64,000 bases of DNA. Origin: Ancrocorticia populi. GTDB taxonomy: Bacteria > Actinomycetota > Actinomycetes > Actinomycetales > Actinomycetaceae. Positions 28,440 through 38,451 of this stretch are shown piece by piece; positions within the stretch are counted from its first letter, which is position 1, and each line of letters starts with the position of its first letter. The translations under genes and the position numbers were made by a program. Under the pieces are notes generated by a model. The model was not told the origin of the DNA and did not search any database. It saw only the letters and a list, made by a program, of their open reading frames with translations. The stretch is from positions 186,001-250,000 of the forward strand of contig NZ_QETB01000003.1 in the NCBI RefSeq assembly GCF_003123745.1, read 5' to 3'.

Positions 28440-28476
28440 AAGGCCCACACAGATCATCCGATTCCGTGTGAGCCTT
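28440..28476 (-). promoter_or_regulatory. Leader hairpin upstream of the aldolase-glpP operon
   Basis: AAGGCCCACAC (28440-28450) pairs with GTGTGAGCCTT (28466-28476) with one internal mismatch and a 15-nt loop. Given the GlpP antiterminator encoded downstream, this is a candidate leader structure, but there is no clear T-run. Confidence 0.35.
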
Positions 28477-28799
28477 CAAAACCATCTCATGCCTCTTTTG
28501 TTATAAAGGTCACCTTAGCTAGACCGCTTCTTCTATGCAACGAAACCTGCTGTGACGGCAGCCACATACGGGACCGAAGTCACGCACGTGTTAGCGCTCA
28601 CTCGCGCACCATTTCGCCACTTTGTCGCGTTTCTGGATGAAGTCTGGGACTTTGGCCGCCGCAGTCGCAGGCCTCCCGCACCTAGCGCATCTATCCGGTC
28701 GCACCGAGTACTGCGCACGCCGATCCGCCAGCACCGCGCTGCACGCACCAACCTCCCCACACCTATCCGACCGCACCTACCTAGCTTTAGGCACGCGCG

Positions 28800-29348
28800 T
28801 TATCCGTCAAGCCCCAGCGCCGTCCTCACGTCCACGATGCCGATCGCACACATCAGCGCGTACATGTTGGTGGGCCCAACGAATGTGAACCCGCGCGACT
28901 TCAAATCCTTGGCCAGCGCTGTCGATTCAACCGACCGCGTCGGGAGCTGAAGCTGTTCATCTAGAACTACTTTCTGATCAGCCTCGTAGGACCAGACCAA
29001 CGCGGAGAATCCGCCATCGGCTCGCAGCCCCAAAGTTGCCTGCGCATTCGTCACAGCGGCTTCGATCTTCCGCCTGTTCCGCACAATTGCCGCATCACTC
29101 AACAACCTTTCAACGTCCAGATCCTCGAAAGCTGCGACAGCCTCCGGGTCGAAACCGCTAAACGCAGCTCGGAAGGCCTTTCGCTTCTTCAAGATGGTTA
29201 GCCAGGACAGGCCCGACTGAAACACCTCTAAACACAGCCGCTCGAATACTCCCGCCTCGCCATGCACCGGCCGGCCCCATTCGTTGTGGAAATACCGCGC
29301 CATCACAGGATCATTTGCCGCCCACGTAGGCGCCTCAGCCATCACCAT
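28800..29348 (-). CDS. DNA-3-methyladenine glycosylase I family protein
   Basis: 182 residues from ATG 29348 behind GGGGAG. Matches Tag in FHNEWGRPVH (YHDxEWG), FERLCLEVFQSGLSWLTILKKRKAFRAAF, the central helix-hairpin-helix region and SRGFTFVGPTNMYALMCAIG near the end. It would excise 3-methyladenine. Differences: the N-terminal RCxW zinc motif and the C-terminal Cys/His zinc ligands of E. coli Tag are missing, so this is a zinc-less variant. Confidence 0.82.
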   Translation of the reverse strand: MVMAEAPTWAANDPVMARYFHNEWGRPVHGEAGVFERLCLEVFQSGLSWLTILKKRKAFRAAFSGFDPEAVAAFEDLDVERLLSDAAIVRNRRKIEAAVTNAQATLGLRADGGFSALVWSYEADQKVVLDEQLQLPTRSVESTALAKDLKSRGFTFVGPTNMYALMCAIGIVDVRTALGLDG

Positions 29349-29472
29349 TCGTCTCCCCATTCTCGCTCGCGCATCCGTGGCTCCACCCTGCACCATTTAG
29401 CAGGCCCGCGCATTTCAGAATCCACAGCCCCCGAGCTGGGGAAACCGCGAGCTTCAGACACAGGCTCCCCAA

Positions 29473-29491
29473 GTTTTGTAACGACGACGAC
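29473..29491 (+). repeat. Dispersed motif copy, intergenic
   Basis: GTTTTGTAACGACGACGAC, located between the HNH gene end and the glycosylase start. Good match to the consensus. Confidence 0.55.
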
Positions 29492-29580
29492 TTCTTGCTA
29501 GCACCGCAACACCAGTGCTCCACAAACTCCGACAAAACCCGCACCATCGCCAGAGGCTCCGAGCATCCGGCACCAATTGT

Positions 29581-31590
<2,010 letters not shown>

Positions 31591-31737
31591 TCCACTCACC
31601 TCCTTTCACCTTGAGACCCATCCACATCGTCTCCACGTCCTCTCTTCTCGTCCCAAAATCCGATGGCAAAAACCGTCAGAAACCACCAAATTCATCAAAT
31701 TCACGAACTTCAGTTCGATACCTCAATTCTATTAAGC

Positions 31738-31922
31738 GCCTCCCACACTTTTTTTCATAAGACGTCTGTCTTCGCTACTTGCTTCGTTACTTGCCCGTTT
31801 GCTACTTCCACCTTATGGCCCGCCTCCCACACCTTTTTTGGAGCGACTTCGGCCTCCGTACCTTCACCGTCGTTACCTCCACACTAACGCCGCCCTCCCA
31901 CACGTTTTGGAACGACGACGAC
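31738..31922 (+). repeat. Three related elements CCTCCCACAC + T-run, last one fused to the dispersed motif
   Basis: Copies begin at 31738, 31823 and 31893; the second continues GGAGCGACTTCGG and the third GGAACGACGACGAC, so the series looks like progressively degraded versions of one element carrying the motif (31903-31922). Confidence 0.5.
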
Positions 31923-32096
31923 ATCCCCACCACACCCCGCTCGCCACCTGCAACTTGGCTCAGAGGTTCCTGTACAAGCGTGCAAGATCTATCCAATCCG
32001 TGCGCTAGTACGCGGCCACAGATACTGTTGGAACTGCGTAACGGCCCGCCCAATCGTGAGGGTTGTGACTTGTTTCAGGGTCCTGCGTGGCGTGAA

Positions 32097-32124
32097 CCCG
32101 TCTGCTTATACGGGCGTTTTGTTT
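32097..32124 (+). terminator. Small intrinsic-terminator-like hairpin before the SDR pseudogene
   Basis: CCCGT (32097-32101) pairs with ACGGG (32110-32114), followed by CGTTTTGTTT. It ends no visible gene and may close a short RNA or attenuate the SDR transcript. Confidence 0.35.
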
Positions 32125-32246
32125 AGACGAAGGTGACATAAAAACAAAGCCGCACACCACTACAAAGCTGCGCGTCTCTTAATCAGAGCCCAAAAGGTGT
32201 GCTTCAGCATCAACCGCGAAAGTTTAGCAATAGCAAAGGATTGAAG

Positions 32247-33017
32247 ATGTCCGAGTTCCAGAACAGATTCTCGCTCGAGGGAAAGAAGGTCTGACTAACT
32301 GGCGCATCGAAGGGTATCGGCGCAACAACCGCTGAAGTCCTAGCGGACGCAGGCGCAGACCTGATTCTTTCAGGCCGTGACGAGAGCCAGCTGTTGGATA
32401 CGGCGAAGCTGGTCGAATCAAAGCACCGTACCGCCCATATCCTCCCCGCTGACCTAACCTCCGCCGAAGCAGCCAGAGACCTTGGCAAACGCGCCCTTGA
32501 GATCTTTGATCCAATTGACATCCTCGTCAACTGTGCGGGCGTCGCACTTGTTGCGCCCTTTGAGGACCTGACACAGGATATGTGGGATCGGACCCTCGCG
32601 GTGAACCTGACCGCACCGTTTGCACTAACACAGGAAATTGTCCCCTCCATGATCAAGCAGGGCAGAGGAAAGATTGTCAACATTGCGTCCCAGACGGGTG
32701 TGATTGGTGCGGATGACCACGCAGCCTACGCCGCCTCAAAAGGCGGCCTGATCTCGCTAACTCGCGTTCTTGCTGGAGAACTGGGCAAACACAATATCCA
32801 GATCAACTCGGTTTGCCCAACCGTCATCCTGACGCCAATGGGCGAAAAGGTGTGGGGCCCGCCCGAGAAGGGTGACCCAATGAAGGCGAAGATTCCGCTG
32901 GGGCGTTTCGGCCAGCCCGTGGAGGTCGCGGATCTCGTTCTCTATCTGGCCTCCTCTGCCTCAGACTTCATGACCGGTGGAACCGTAATGCTAGATGGCG
33001 GATATACAGCCATGTGA
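32247..33017 (+). pseudogene. SDR-family oxidoreductase, in-frame TGA at codon 16
   Basis: The 257-codon frame encodes a complete classical SDR: TGASKGIG cofactor loop, NCAGVA, the catalytic Ser in NIASQTGV, YAASKGG (YxxxK) and MLDGGY at the C-terminus. TGA at 32292-32294 falls just before LTGASKGIG, where relatives have a hydrophobic or aromatic residue (for example Trp TGG). Translation restarting at Met 32394 would lack the cofactor loop. Likely a gluconate 5-dehydrogenase/3-oxoacyl reductase relative that was inactivated recently. Confidence 0.85.
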
Positions 33018-33075
33018 CGCAGCACTCCAGCATCCCACTTGACCCTCACGCGACGTCAGGCAGGAGGCTATTTCC

Positions 33076-33903
33076 GTGAGTGACAATAGATCCATGAGTA
33101 TGACAGTGGGAGAGGCCGCGAATCTGGTGGGAGTCAGCGTGAGAACGCTGCACCACTGGGAGCAGATCGGCCTGCTGGTACCGGCGGCGCGCTCCAGCGC
33201 GGGCTATCGCTTGTACGGCCCGGCGGATATTGAGCGCATCCACCAGATTCTGGTGTACCGCGAAACCGGTATGGCCCTTGCTGACATAGCTCAGCTGCTA
33301 GGCGAGACGGAATCGGGAGTTGCACCAGCCACCCTCACCCCGTCAAGCGCCACGGCGCACCTCGCGCGTCAGCGCAAGCTGCTCACGGATCGCATCGCTC
33401 GCCTGCAGGAGATGGTCTCCGCAGTAGACACGATGATGGAGAAAAAGAAGATGGGAATACAGCTCACACCGGAAGAGCAGGTGGAGATTTTCGGCAAGGA
33501 TTGGAAGCCGGAATGGCAGGATGAGGCTCGCGAGCGTTGGGATGATCCTGAGGTATGGAGCCAGTATGCAGACCGCACGGCTAAGCTCACAAAGGACGAT
33601 TACCGCCGCATTACCGCCGAAATCAAGGCGATGGAGGCTCAGCTTGGTGAGGCGAAGCGAAACGGCGTTCAGCCCGGCACCGAGCGCGCCAACCAGTTGG
33701 CCGAACTGCACCGGGCCTCGCTAGATCAGTGGTTCGATGTTCCATATGCTCGCCAGATCCTCCTCGCACGCATGTACACGCAGGATCCGCAGTTTGCCAA
33801 GCATTACAACGATATCGAGCCGGACCTGACCCCCTGGCTCCTCCAGATCGTCGAGGCAAACGCCCGCGCCCACGGCGTAGATACGGAGAACGTTGAGTGG
33901 TAG
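33076..33903 (+). CDS. MerR-family transcriptional regulator, TipA-like
   Basis: 275 residues. N-terminal MerR winged helix (MTVGEAANLVGVSVRTLHHWEQIG region, residues 9-75), a coiled dimerisation helix (95-140) and a C-terminal TipAS-like drug-binding domain (about 150-270) with FGKDWKPEWQDEARERW. TipA proteins sense thiopeptides and other hydrophobic drugs and activate their own promoter. GTG 33076 is chosen because AGGAGG sits 8 nt upstream. Its target may be the adjacent SDR or genes elsewhere. Confidence 0.88.
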   Translation: MSDNRSMSMTVGEAANLVGVSVRTLHHWEQIGLLVPAARSSAGYRLYGPADIERIHQILVYRETGMALADIAQLLGETESGVAPATLTPSSATAHLARQRKLLTDRIARLQEMVSAVDTMMEKKKMGIQLTPEEQVEIFGKDWKPEWQDEARERWDDPEVWSQYADRTAKLTKDDYRRITAEIKAMEAQLGEAKRNGVQPGTERANQLAELHRASLDQWFDVPYARQILLARMYTQDPQFAKHYNDIEPDLTPWLLQIVEANARAHGVDTENVEW

Positions 33904-33910
33904 GAAGGGC

Positions 33911-33947
33911 TACGTCGTCGTCGGCAATAATTAACGACGACGACGTA
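33911..33947. terminator. Perfect 13-bp inverted repeat made of two motif copies (bidirectional terminator candidate)
   Basis: TACGTCGTCGTCG (33911-33923) and CGACGACGACGTA (33935-33947) are exact reverse complements around an 11-nt AT-rich loop. It lies between the convergent MerR and transaldolase genes, 8 bp and 15 bp from their stops. Confidence 0.7.
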
Positions 33948-33961
33948 CCTCCCATCTCCAA

Positions 33962-35053
33962 CTAGCCGAGCACGGAAGCCTGGGCATCCTTCACGGACTG
34001 CTCCAGTTCGTGCCAGCTGACAATAAACTTGTCTACGCCTTCGTTTTCCAGAACTTGGAAGACGTCAGTAAGGTCCACCCCAGCGGCGGTTACCTCGGCC
34101 AAAGTGGACTTGCCTTGTGCCCCGGTACCTTCTAGCGGAGTGCCGATGTGACCGTGATCGGCAAAGGCGTCCATGGTCTTCTCGGGCATGGTGTTCACAA
34201 CGCCATCGGCCACCAAGTTGGAAACGTACAGGGTATCGGAGTAAGCGGGATCCTTCGTGCCGGTGGAGGCCCACAACGGACGCTGCTTGTTGGCGCCCTT
34301 ACCTGAGAGTGTCGCGAACCGTGAGGAAGCGAAAACTTCCTCGTAGGCGCCAAGAGCAACCTGAGCGTTGGCAATCGCCGCCTTGCCTTTCAGCTGCTCG
34401 GCACCAACGGCAGCCAGCCGCTTATCGATCTCGGAATCCACGCGGGAGATAAAGAATGAAGCGACCGAGTGAATCTTCGTCAGATCCTTGCCTGCCGCGG
34501 CGGCCTTTTCGAGGCCTGTCAGGTAAGCGTCCATTACCTCGCGGTAGCGTTGCTCCGAGAAGATAAGCGTCACGTTCACAGAGATTCCCGCTCCGATCGT
34601 CTCGGTGATGGCCGGTAGCCCTGCCTTGGTTGCGGGGATCTTAATCAGGACGTTCTCGCGGCCAACCAAGTCCGCGAGCTCTGCAGCCTGGTCGATGGTT
34701 GCCTGCGTTTCATTGGCAAGGGTGGGGGCAACCTCGATGGAGACGCGGCCGTCGTAGCCGCCGGTCCTCGCATAGATATCAGCGAAGAGGTCACATGCGT
34801 CGCGGACATCGCGGGCAGTACATTGCTTGATCGCGTCCTCCACCGATACGTCACCGAGTTCCTTGAGCTGGTCCGCATAGTCCGCACCCTGCGAGAGAGC
34901 TGCGGCGAAAATAGTTGGATTCGTGGTCACACCTGTAACGGAATCCTGCTCGATCTTCTGAGCGAGGTTGCCACTGGTCAGGCGGGCGCGAGACAAGTCA
35001 TCGAGCCAAATCGAGACGCCGGCGTCCGACAATGTTTTCAGTGGATTGTTCAT
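33962..35053 (-). CDS. tal: Transaldolase
   Basis: About 363 residues, the long actinobacterial/TalB-3 form. Catalytic Schiff-base lysine in [12 protein letters not shown]; other marks are [29 protein letters not shown] and [11 protein letters not shown]. It moves a dihydroxyacetone unit between sugar phosphates in the pentose phosphate pathway. Two adjacent ATGs; the second, 35053, has the better distance from GGGAG. Monocistronic as far as visible: usual partners tkt and zwf are absent. Confidence 0.95.
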   Translation of the reverse strand: MNNPLKTLSDAGVSIWLDDLSRARLTSGNLAQKIEQDSVTGVTTNPTIFAAALSQGADYADQLKELGDVSVEDAIKQCTARDVRDACDLFADIYARTGGYDGRVSIEVAPTLANETQATIDQAAELADLVGRENVLIKIPATKAGLPAITETIGAGISVNVTLIFSEQRYREVMDAYLTGLEKAAAAGKDLTKIHSVASFFISRVDSEIDKRLAAVGAEQLKGKAAIANAQVALGAYEEVFASSRFATLSGKGANKQRPLWASTGTKDPAYSDTLYVSNLVADGVVNTMPEKTMDAFADHGHIGTPLEGTGAQGKSTLAEVTAAGVDLTDVFQVLENEGVDKFIVSWHELEQSVKDAQASVLG

Positions 35054-35056
35054 CAT

Positions 35057-35432
35057 TGACTCCCAAAGTTGAGCTACATGGCCACTATCAGATTACCGCG
35101 GTCACACTCGCTTGCCACCAGAGTGAGAATGCGTGCCGGGCGACAACTGTCTGCGGGAGGATTTTATCCTTGGATCTGGACCTAGCCTCGTATATAACGA
35201 GGCTGACGCATCATTCAAGGACGAAACGTGCATTCGGGCGGACAGAGGCGCGGATCTTGGCATGCGAATGGGCAGACCCTACGATAAGAATCCGCAGTTT
35301 TGAAGCAACTACGCAATCGACACACATTGTTCTTCATCCCAATTCAGTGGTAGGGAATCCTGTTGCCTCTGGCCGGCATCGCTATAACCGCCGCAACACT
35401 GAGCAACTGACGCGCGCAGATAGCGGCGGCAG
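35057..35432. other. Intergenic region upstream of transaldolase
   Basis: About 375 bp with no supported gene. It holds the 19-bp palindrome at 35185 and presumably the tal promoter. Confidence 0.4.
35185..35203. promoter_or_regulatory. 19-bp palindrome upstream of transaldolase
   Basis: GCCTCGTATATAACGAGGC: two perfect 7-bp arms around ATATA. Likely an operator or start-site hairpin; it lies 132 bp before the tal start. Confidence 0.45.
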
Positions 35433-35771
35433 CTATGCCCAAGCTGAGCCGGGCCCAAGCGCTCCGCCCGGTCCCTTCTCGTACGCCTCGACGGTATCCT
35501 TGGCATCCTTGAGACTCAGGGATGGATAACTCTGTTCGCGCAGCAGCTTGATTGCAAGAATCTTGTTTCCGGATGCCAACGCCTCCACCGATGCTGGCGG
35601 CAACTTCGGAAGCTGATCGGCCCGGGCGTTCGCCTGGACGGGCAGCTGAGCTACAGCCGGCGCGATCGGTATGTCCAGCTCCGCAGCAATCTTCTCGATG
35701 ATCGCCTGCTGCGCGTTAACCTGGCGCTGCAATCCGCCAATCCGAGCCTCTAGTTCTCGCTTGCTTGCCAT
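35433..35771 (-). CDS. Small protein with ribosomal L7/L12 C-terminal-like domain
   Basis: 112 residues. N-terminal 35 residues form a predicted coiled coil (KRELEARIGGLQRQVNAQ), a Pro/Ala linker follows, and residues about 68-100 (ASGNKILAIKLLREQ, then LSLKDAKDTVEAYE) match the L7/L12 C-terminal fold that contacts translation factors. The ribosome-stalk N-terminal dimer domain is absent. Such mini-L12 proteins occur in actinobacteria with unknown role. Confidence 0.7.
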   Translation of the reverse strand: MASKRELEARIGGLQRQVNAQQAIIEKIAAELDIPIAPAVAQLPVQANARADQLPKLPPASVEALASGNKILAIKLLREQSYPSLSLKDAKDTVEAYEKGPGGALGPGSAWA

Positions 35772-35869
35772 GCGGGCACTCCTGCCGGTAGTTGGGGCAC
35801 TGACATGTTAGCGAAAAGGGGCTTCAACAATCACCTATTCGAAGGTAGTGATGGTACCCAGACTCCGGC

Positions 35870-36193
35870 CTAGACACCGCCCCGCTGAACGATCACCGCA
35901 GTAATATCCGTATCCGCCCACGTCTGGTGTTCCTCCCCGTACTCCCAGATCACAGAGCTGCCGGTCTGAACGGGCACCTCAAGGCCTTCAGCACCGGCAA
36001 CTCTGCCGCGTCCACTCACCAGGTAGAAGACTTGTTCGCGTCCGGCGCGGTGCCGCGGAATAGTCGCACCAGCCGCTAAATGAGCTACATCTACCCGGAC
36101 TCTTTCAGGTTCTGTCCCCCGGTTGAGGCCCACCAGCGAAAACCCTGGCGCCCCCTCAATCGGGTCATACTCTGCCCGTTCAACTTTCATCAT
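35870..36193 (-). CDS. Cupin-domain protein
   Basis: 107 residues, a single cupin barrel with RHRAGREQVFYLVSGRG (metal motif 1, His and Glu) and a second motif with EEHQTW. Substrate unknown. Its ATG overlaps the stop of the upstream GNAT gene by 4 bp, so the two proteins probably act together. Confidence 0.75.
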   Translation of the reverse strand: MMKVERAEYDPIEGAPGFSLVGLNRGTEPERVRVDVAHLAAGATIPRHRAGREQVFYLVSGRGRVAGAEGLEVPVQTGSSVIWEYGEEHQTWADTDITAVIVQRGGV

Positions 36194-36792
36194 GCAGGCC
36201 TTTCGAGGGTTACCCAGTGCTCGTCGATTGTGTAGCCTAACCTAGCGTCCGCGCTCAGAATCGCCGTGTTATCTGCCGATCCGCCCGTTCGAAATACCTG
36301 AATGCCGCGCTCAGTGAGCGTCAATAGAGAAGCAGCCTTCAGCGCCGTCGCTATATGCCTCCCCCGATACTCTGGGACAACAACGGTGAAATCCGTGTCT
36401 GCAACCGCAGACCCATGCGCTGTTTCTACATCAACGAATGTCATCCCGATAAGGCGCCCATCCTCAGCGAACGCTCCGAACCCCGGGTGTTCAAGCGTTG
36501 CCACCGAAGTCTCAGTATCTAGCGGAGTGTGTGCCGTCGCTGCCCGTCCCGGGTAGTCGCTTTCGGTCAGGTGATCCAGTTCGAGGATCGCTGGCGAATC
36601 CGATGCCAACAGTTCTCTGATTTCAATTGGTTGCACGCCTATAAGGAAGTCCATCAACTCGCTGGCCCTTATATCCTTAGCATGCAGCACCGCCGCGAAC
36701 GATCGTGCCGTGATTTCCCATCCCGACGAGCAGAGTTCAGCAACCTCAGGATCCTCGGCACGCAGAATGCGCGCGGCACCTTCACCCGCCAT
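36190..36792 (-). CDS. GNAT-family N-acetyltransferase
   Basis: 200 residues from ATG 36792 with AGGAAGG upstream. The coenzyme-A loop is TVVVPEYRGRHIATALK; the C-terminal part has NTAILSADARLGY, typical of GNATs. The N-terminal 90 residues are less conserved. Forms a two-gene operon with the cupin. Confidence 0.78.
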   Translation of the reverse strand: MAGEGAARILRAEDPEVAELCSSGWEITARSFAAVLHAKDIRASELMDFLIGVQPIEIRELLASDSPAILELDHLTESDYPGRAATAHTPLDTETSVATLEHPGFGAFAEDGRLIGMTFVDVETAHGSAVADTDFTVVVPEYRGRHIATALKAASLLTLTERGIQVFRTGGSADNTAILSADARLGYTIDEHWVTLERPA

Positions 36793-36980
36793 CGACCTTC
36801 CTATCAAGCGACGCACTTTTACAACTCCACTTTAGTCGGCCACCTAGAGTCCAACAGAGTCCTCCGTTACCAGCGCATAGGCTAGTCTGACGGCACAACT
36901 CACATCCGTAACTATAGGCACCTAATTGAACGGGTAATTTTGGGATAGGCCTAGCTGCCCGGACTTGCTAGGGTTCCTAC

Positions 36981-37376
36981 ATGAACACGAAGAAGCTGTA
37001 TCCGTACATGGCCGTCGAGGCCGTTGCCATGATTGCCTTCGCCTACGGCATTATGGCGCAGAATACTGCGCTGCAAGTTGGCGGCTTCGTGCTCATCATG
37101 CTCACGGCTTTCGCGCTGTCATTTGCCCTATTCCGTGACGCCCGCCGCCGCGCCAGAGGCATCAATACCGGTTCCAACTTCTTCGTTACTGACAATGACT
37201 CGTCCGCGCAAACCCACCGCGATTACCCCTACGCGCCAAACGCGCCAAACTCACCAAACGCGCCAAACGCACAACCTATACAACCTACTCAGGTGACGCC
37301 TCCGCACGCGCAAGATTCAGCATGGGGCAAGGGCAGCTCTCAGCCAGACAACGGCCCGTTCCATCAAGGCCGCTAA
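36981..37376 (+). CDS. Small membrane protein with Asn-Pro-Ala repeat tail
   Basis: 131 residues. Two membrane helices at about 10-27 and 34-52, then a hydrophilic tail with repeated Ala-Pro-Asn units (about 78-95) and Pro/Gln-rich sequence. No family recognised. The tail repeat reflects a short DNA repeat (GCGCCAAAC units at 37231-37270). Confidence 0.6.
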   Translation: MNTKKLYPYMAVEAVAMIAFAYGIMAQNTALQVGGFVLIMLTAFALSFALFRDARRRARGINTGSNFFVTDNDSSAQTHRDYPYAPNAPNSPNAPNAQPIQPTQVTPPHAQDSAWGKGSSQPDNGPFHQGR

Positions 37377-37426
37377 CCCGCCGTTAACCCCCATGCCGCT
37401 AGAGCCCACGCCACAAACCGCCAGCC

Positions 37427-38368
37427 CTAGAAGTCCGCGATAACCAGCCGCTTCATCCCGAGTATACGATCGTAGGCTCCGGGCCTCTCAAGTAGCTCTT
37501 CAACGTTCGACGGCACGATCTGCCAGCTCACCCCGAATCGATCTTTGAGCCACCCGCACATCTCCGCCTCGGGATCGGCAGAGAGCGCCTCCCAGAGGCG
37601 ATCAATCTCTGCCTGATCTTTGCACCGTACTTCAAGTGAGACCCCATGGGTGAAGTTGGGGGTTTGGCCGGATCCGTCGTCGTTCCCAATAAACCACTGG
37701 TTTCCGATACGGAACTCTCCAAACGCAAGCTCCCCGGGCCCAGCCGGGCCGGTGGGCACCCCGTACGGGTAGCGGTTCCCGATACCTGACCGGCCACGAG
37801 ACTTTTTGAACAAGGACACGTAAAAATCGGCAGCTTCTGCGGCCCTGCCTTGCGCGGCCCCGCCGAACATCAGCGCCGGAATCACGAATGGGCGCGGCTC
37901 ACCTTCCGGGTTCGTGAGCATGAGCTGCCAGTTGAGACCGTAGCGGTCCTCCACCCAGCCGTAGAGCTTCGCGAACGGATACTCCCCCAGCTCCATGTGA
38001 ACTACTCCGCCCTCGGCGAGGCGCTCCCACGTGGCGGCGAGGCTCCTGCGGGCGGCAGCCGAGGAATGTCCGGGGCTCGAACCGTCCTCGAACAGCAGCG
38101 GGTCAAAATTCAACATCAGTGAGATGGACTGATTCGGGCGGAACTCTGGCCCAGCGTTGATAAGCCGCAGCTTCGTCCCCGCCACATCCACCGCCACTAC
38201 CAACGGCGCCCCAGCCAAATGCTCCTGAAACTCCGGCAGATCCTCCAGCGGGTAGCGGGACTCCACCTCCGAGCGTGCGAACGGGAGCGCCTTGCCATAA
38301 AACGCCCCGGCTGCCTCAGCATTGCCGTTGCACCAAATATTCGGAACGATTCTTTGCGTTACTGGCAT
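37427..38368 (-). CDS. Double-domain VOC/PhnB-like protein
   Basis: 313 residues with two glyoxalase/bleomycin-resistance folds of the PhnB (3-demethylubiquinone methyltransferase-like) subgroup: domain 1 from PNIWCNGNAEAAGAFY to DRYGLNWQLML, domain 2 from PALMFGGAAQGRAAEAADFY to DRFGVSWQIVP. Domain 1 is often metal-free. Function unknown. A weak motif-like GGGAACGACGACGG is coding within domain 2. Confidence 0.82.
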   Translation of the reverse strand: MPVTQRIVPNIWCNGNAEAAGAFYGKALPFARSEVESRYPLEDLPEFQEHLAGAPLVVAVDVAGTKLRLINAGPEFRPNQSISLMLNFDPLLFEDGSSPGHSSAAARRSLAATWERLAEGGVVHMELGEYPFAKLYGWVEDRYGLNWQLMLTNPEGEPRPFVIPALMFGGAAQGRAAEAADFYVSLFKKSRGRSGIGNRYPYGVPTGPAGPGELAFGEFRIGNQWFIGNDDGSGQTPNFTHGVSLEVRCKDQAEIDRLWEALSADPEAEMCGWLKDRFGVSWQIVPSNVEELLERPGAYDRILGMKRLVIADF

Positions 38369-38451
38369 GATGCCTCCCCTATCGTGGGGCCTATTATGCG
38401 CGGGTGGGATGGCGCGAACAAGGGGCGTTACCCGCGTGATAGCGTAACCGA

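Larger units (their letters stand above)
28148..28799. other. Long leader/intergenic region upstream of the aldolase operon
   Basis: About 650 bp without a convincing gene. From the operon outward it holds a 20-bp tandem repeat (28206-28305), an 11-bp palindrome (28307-28317), a hairpin (28440-28476) and an AT-rich stretch near 28495-28525 that could be the promoter. Short frames on both strands are arginine/proline-rich and not protein-like. Confidence 0.5.
31591..32246. other. Long intergenic region upstream of the HNH gene
   Basis: About 655 bp without a supported gene. It is rich in pyrimidines on the plus strand and contains three copies of CCTCCCACAC followed by a T-run (31738, 31823, 31893), the last joined to the dispersed motif, and a small hairpin followed by T-rich sequence at 32097. 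Both HNH and SDR promoters must lie here. Confidence 0.45.

Noticed and set aside
28552-28950. 132-residue frame upstream of the glycosylase gene
   Set aside because: Arg/Pro-rich composition typical of non-coding GC-rich DNA, and it overlaps the glycosylase 3' end.
33911-33947. Integron attC site
   Set aside because: No RYYYAAC/GTTRRRY core pair and no integrase; the inverted repeat is simply two motif copies.
35032-35529. 165-residue frame across the tal upstream region
   Set aside because: Overlaps two minus-strand genes and has no recognisable domain or ribosome-binding site.
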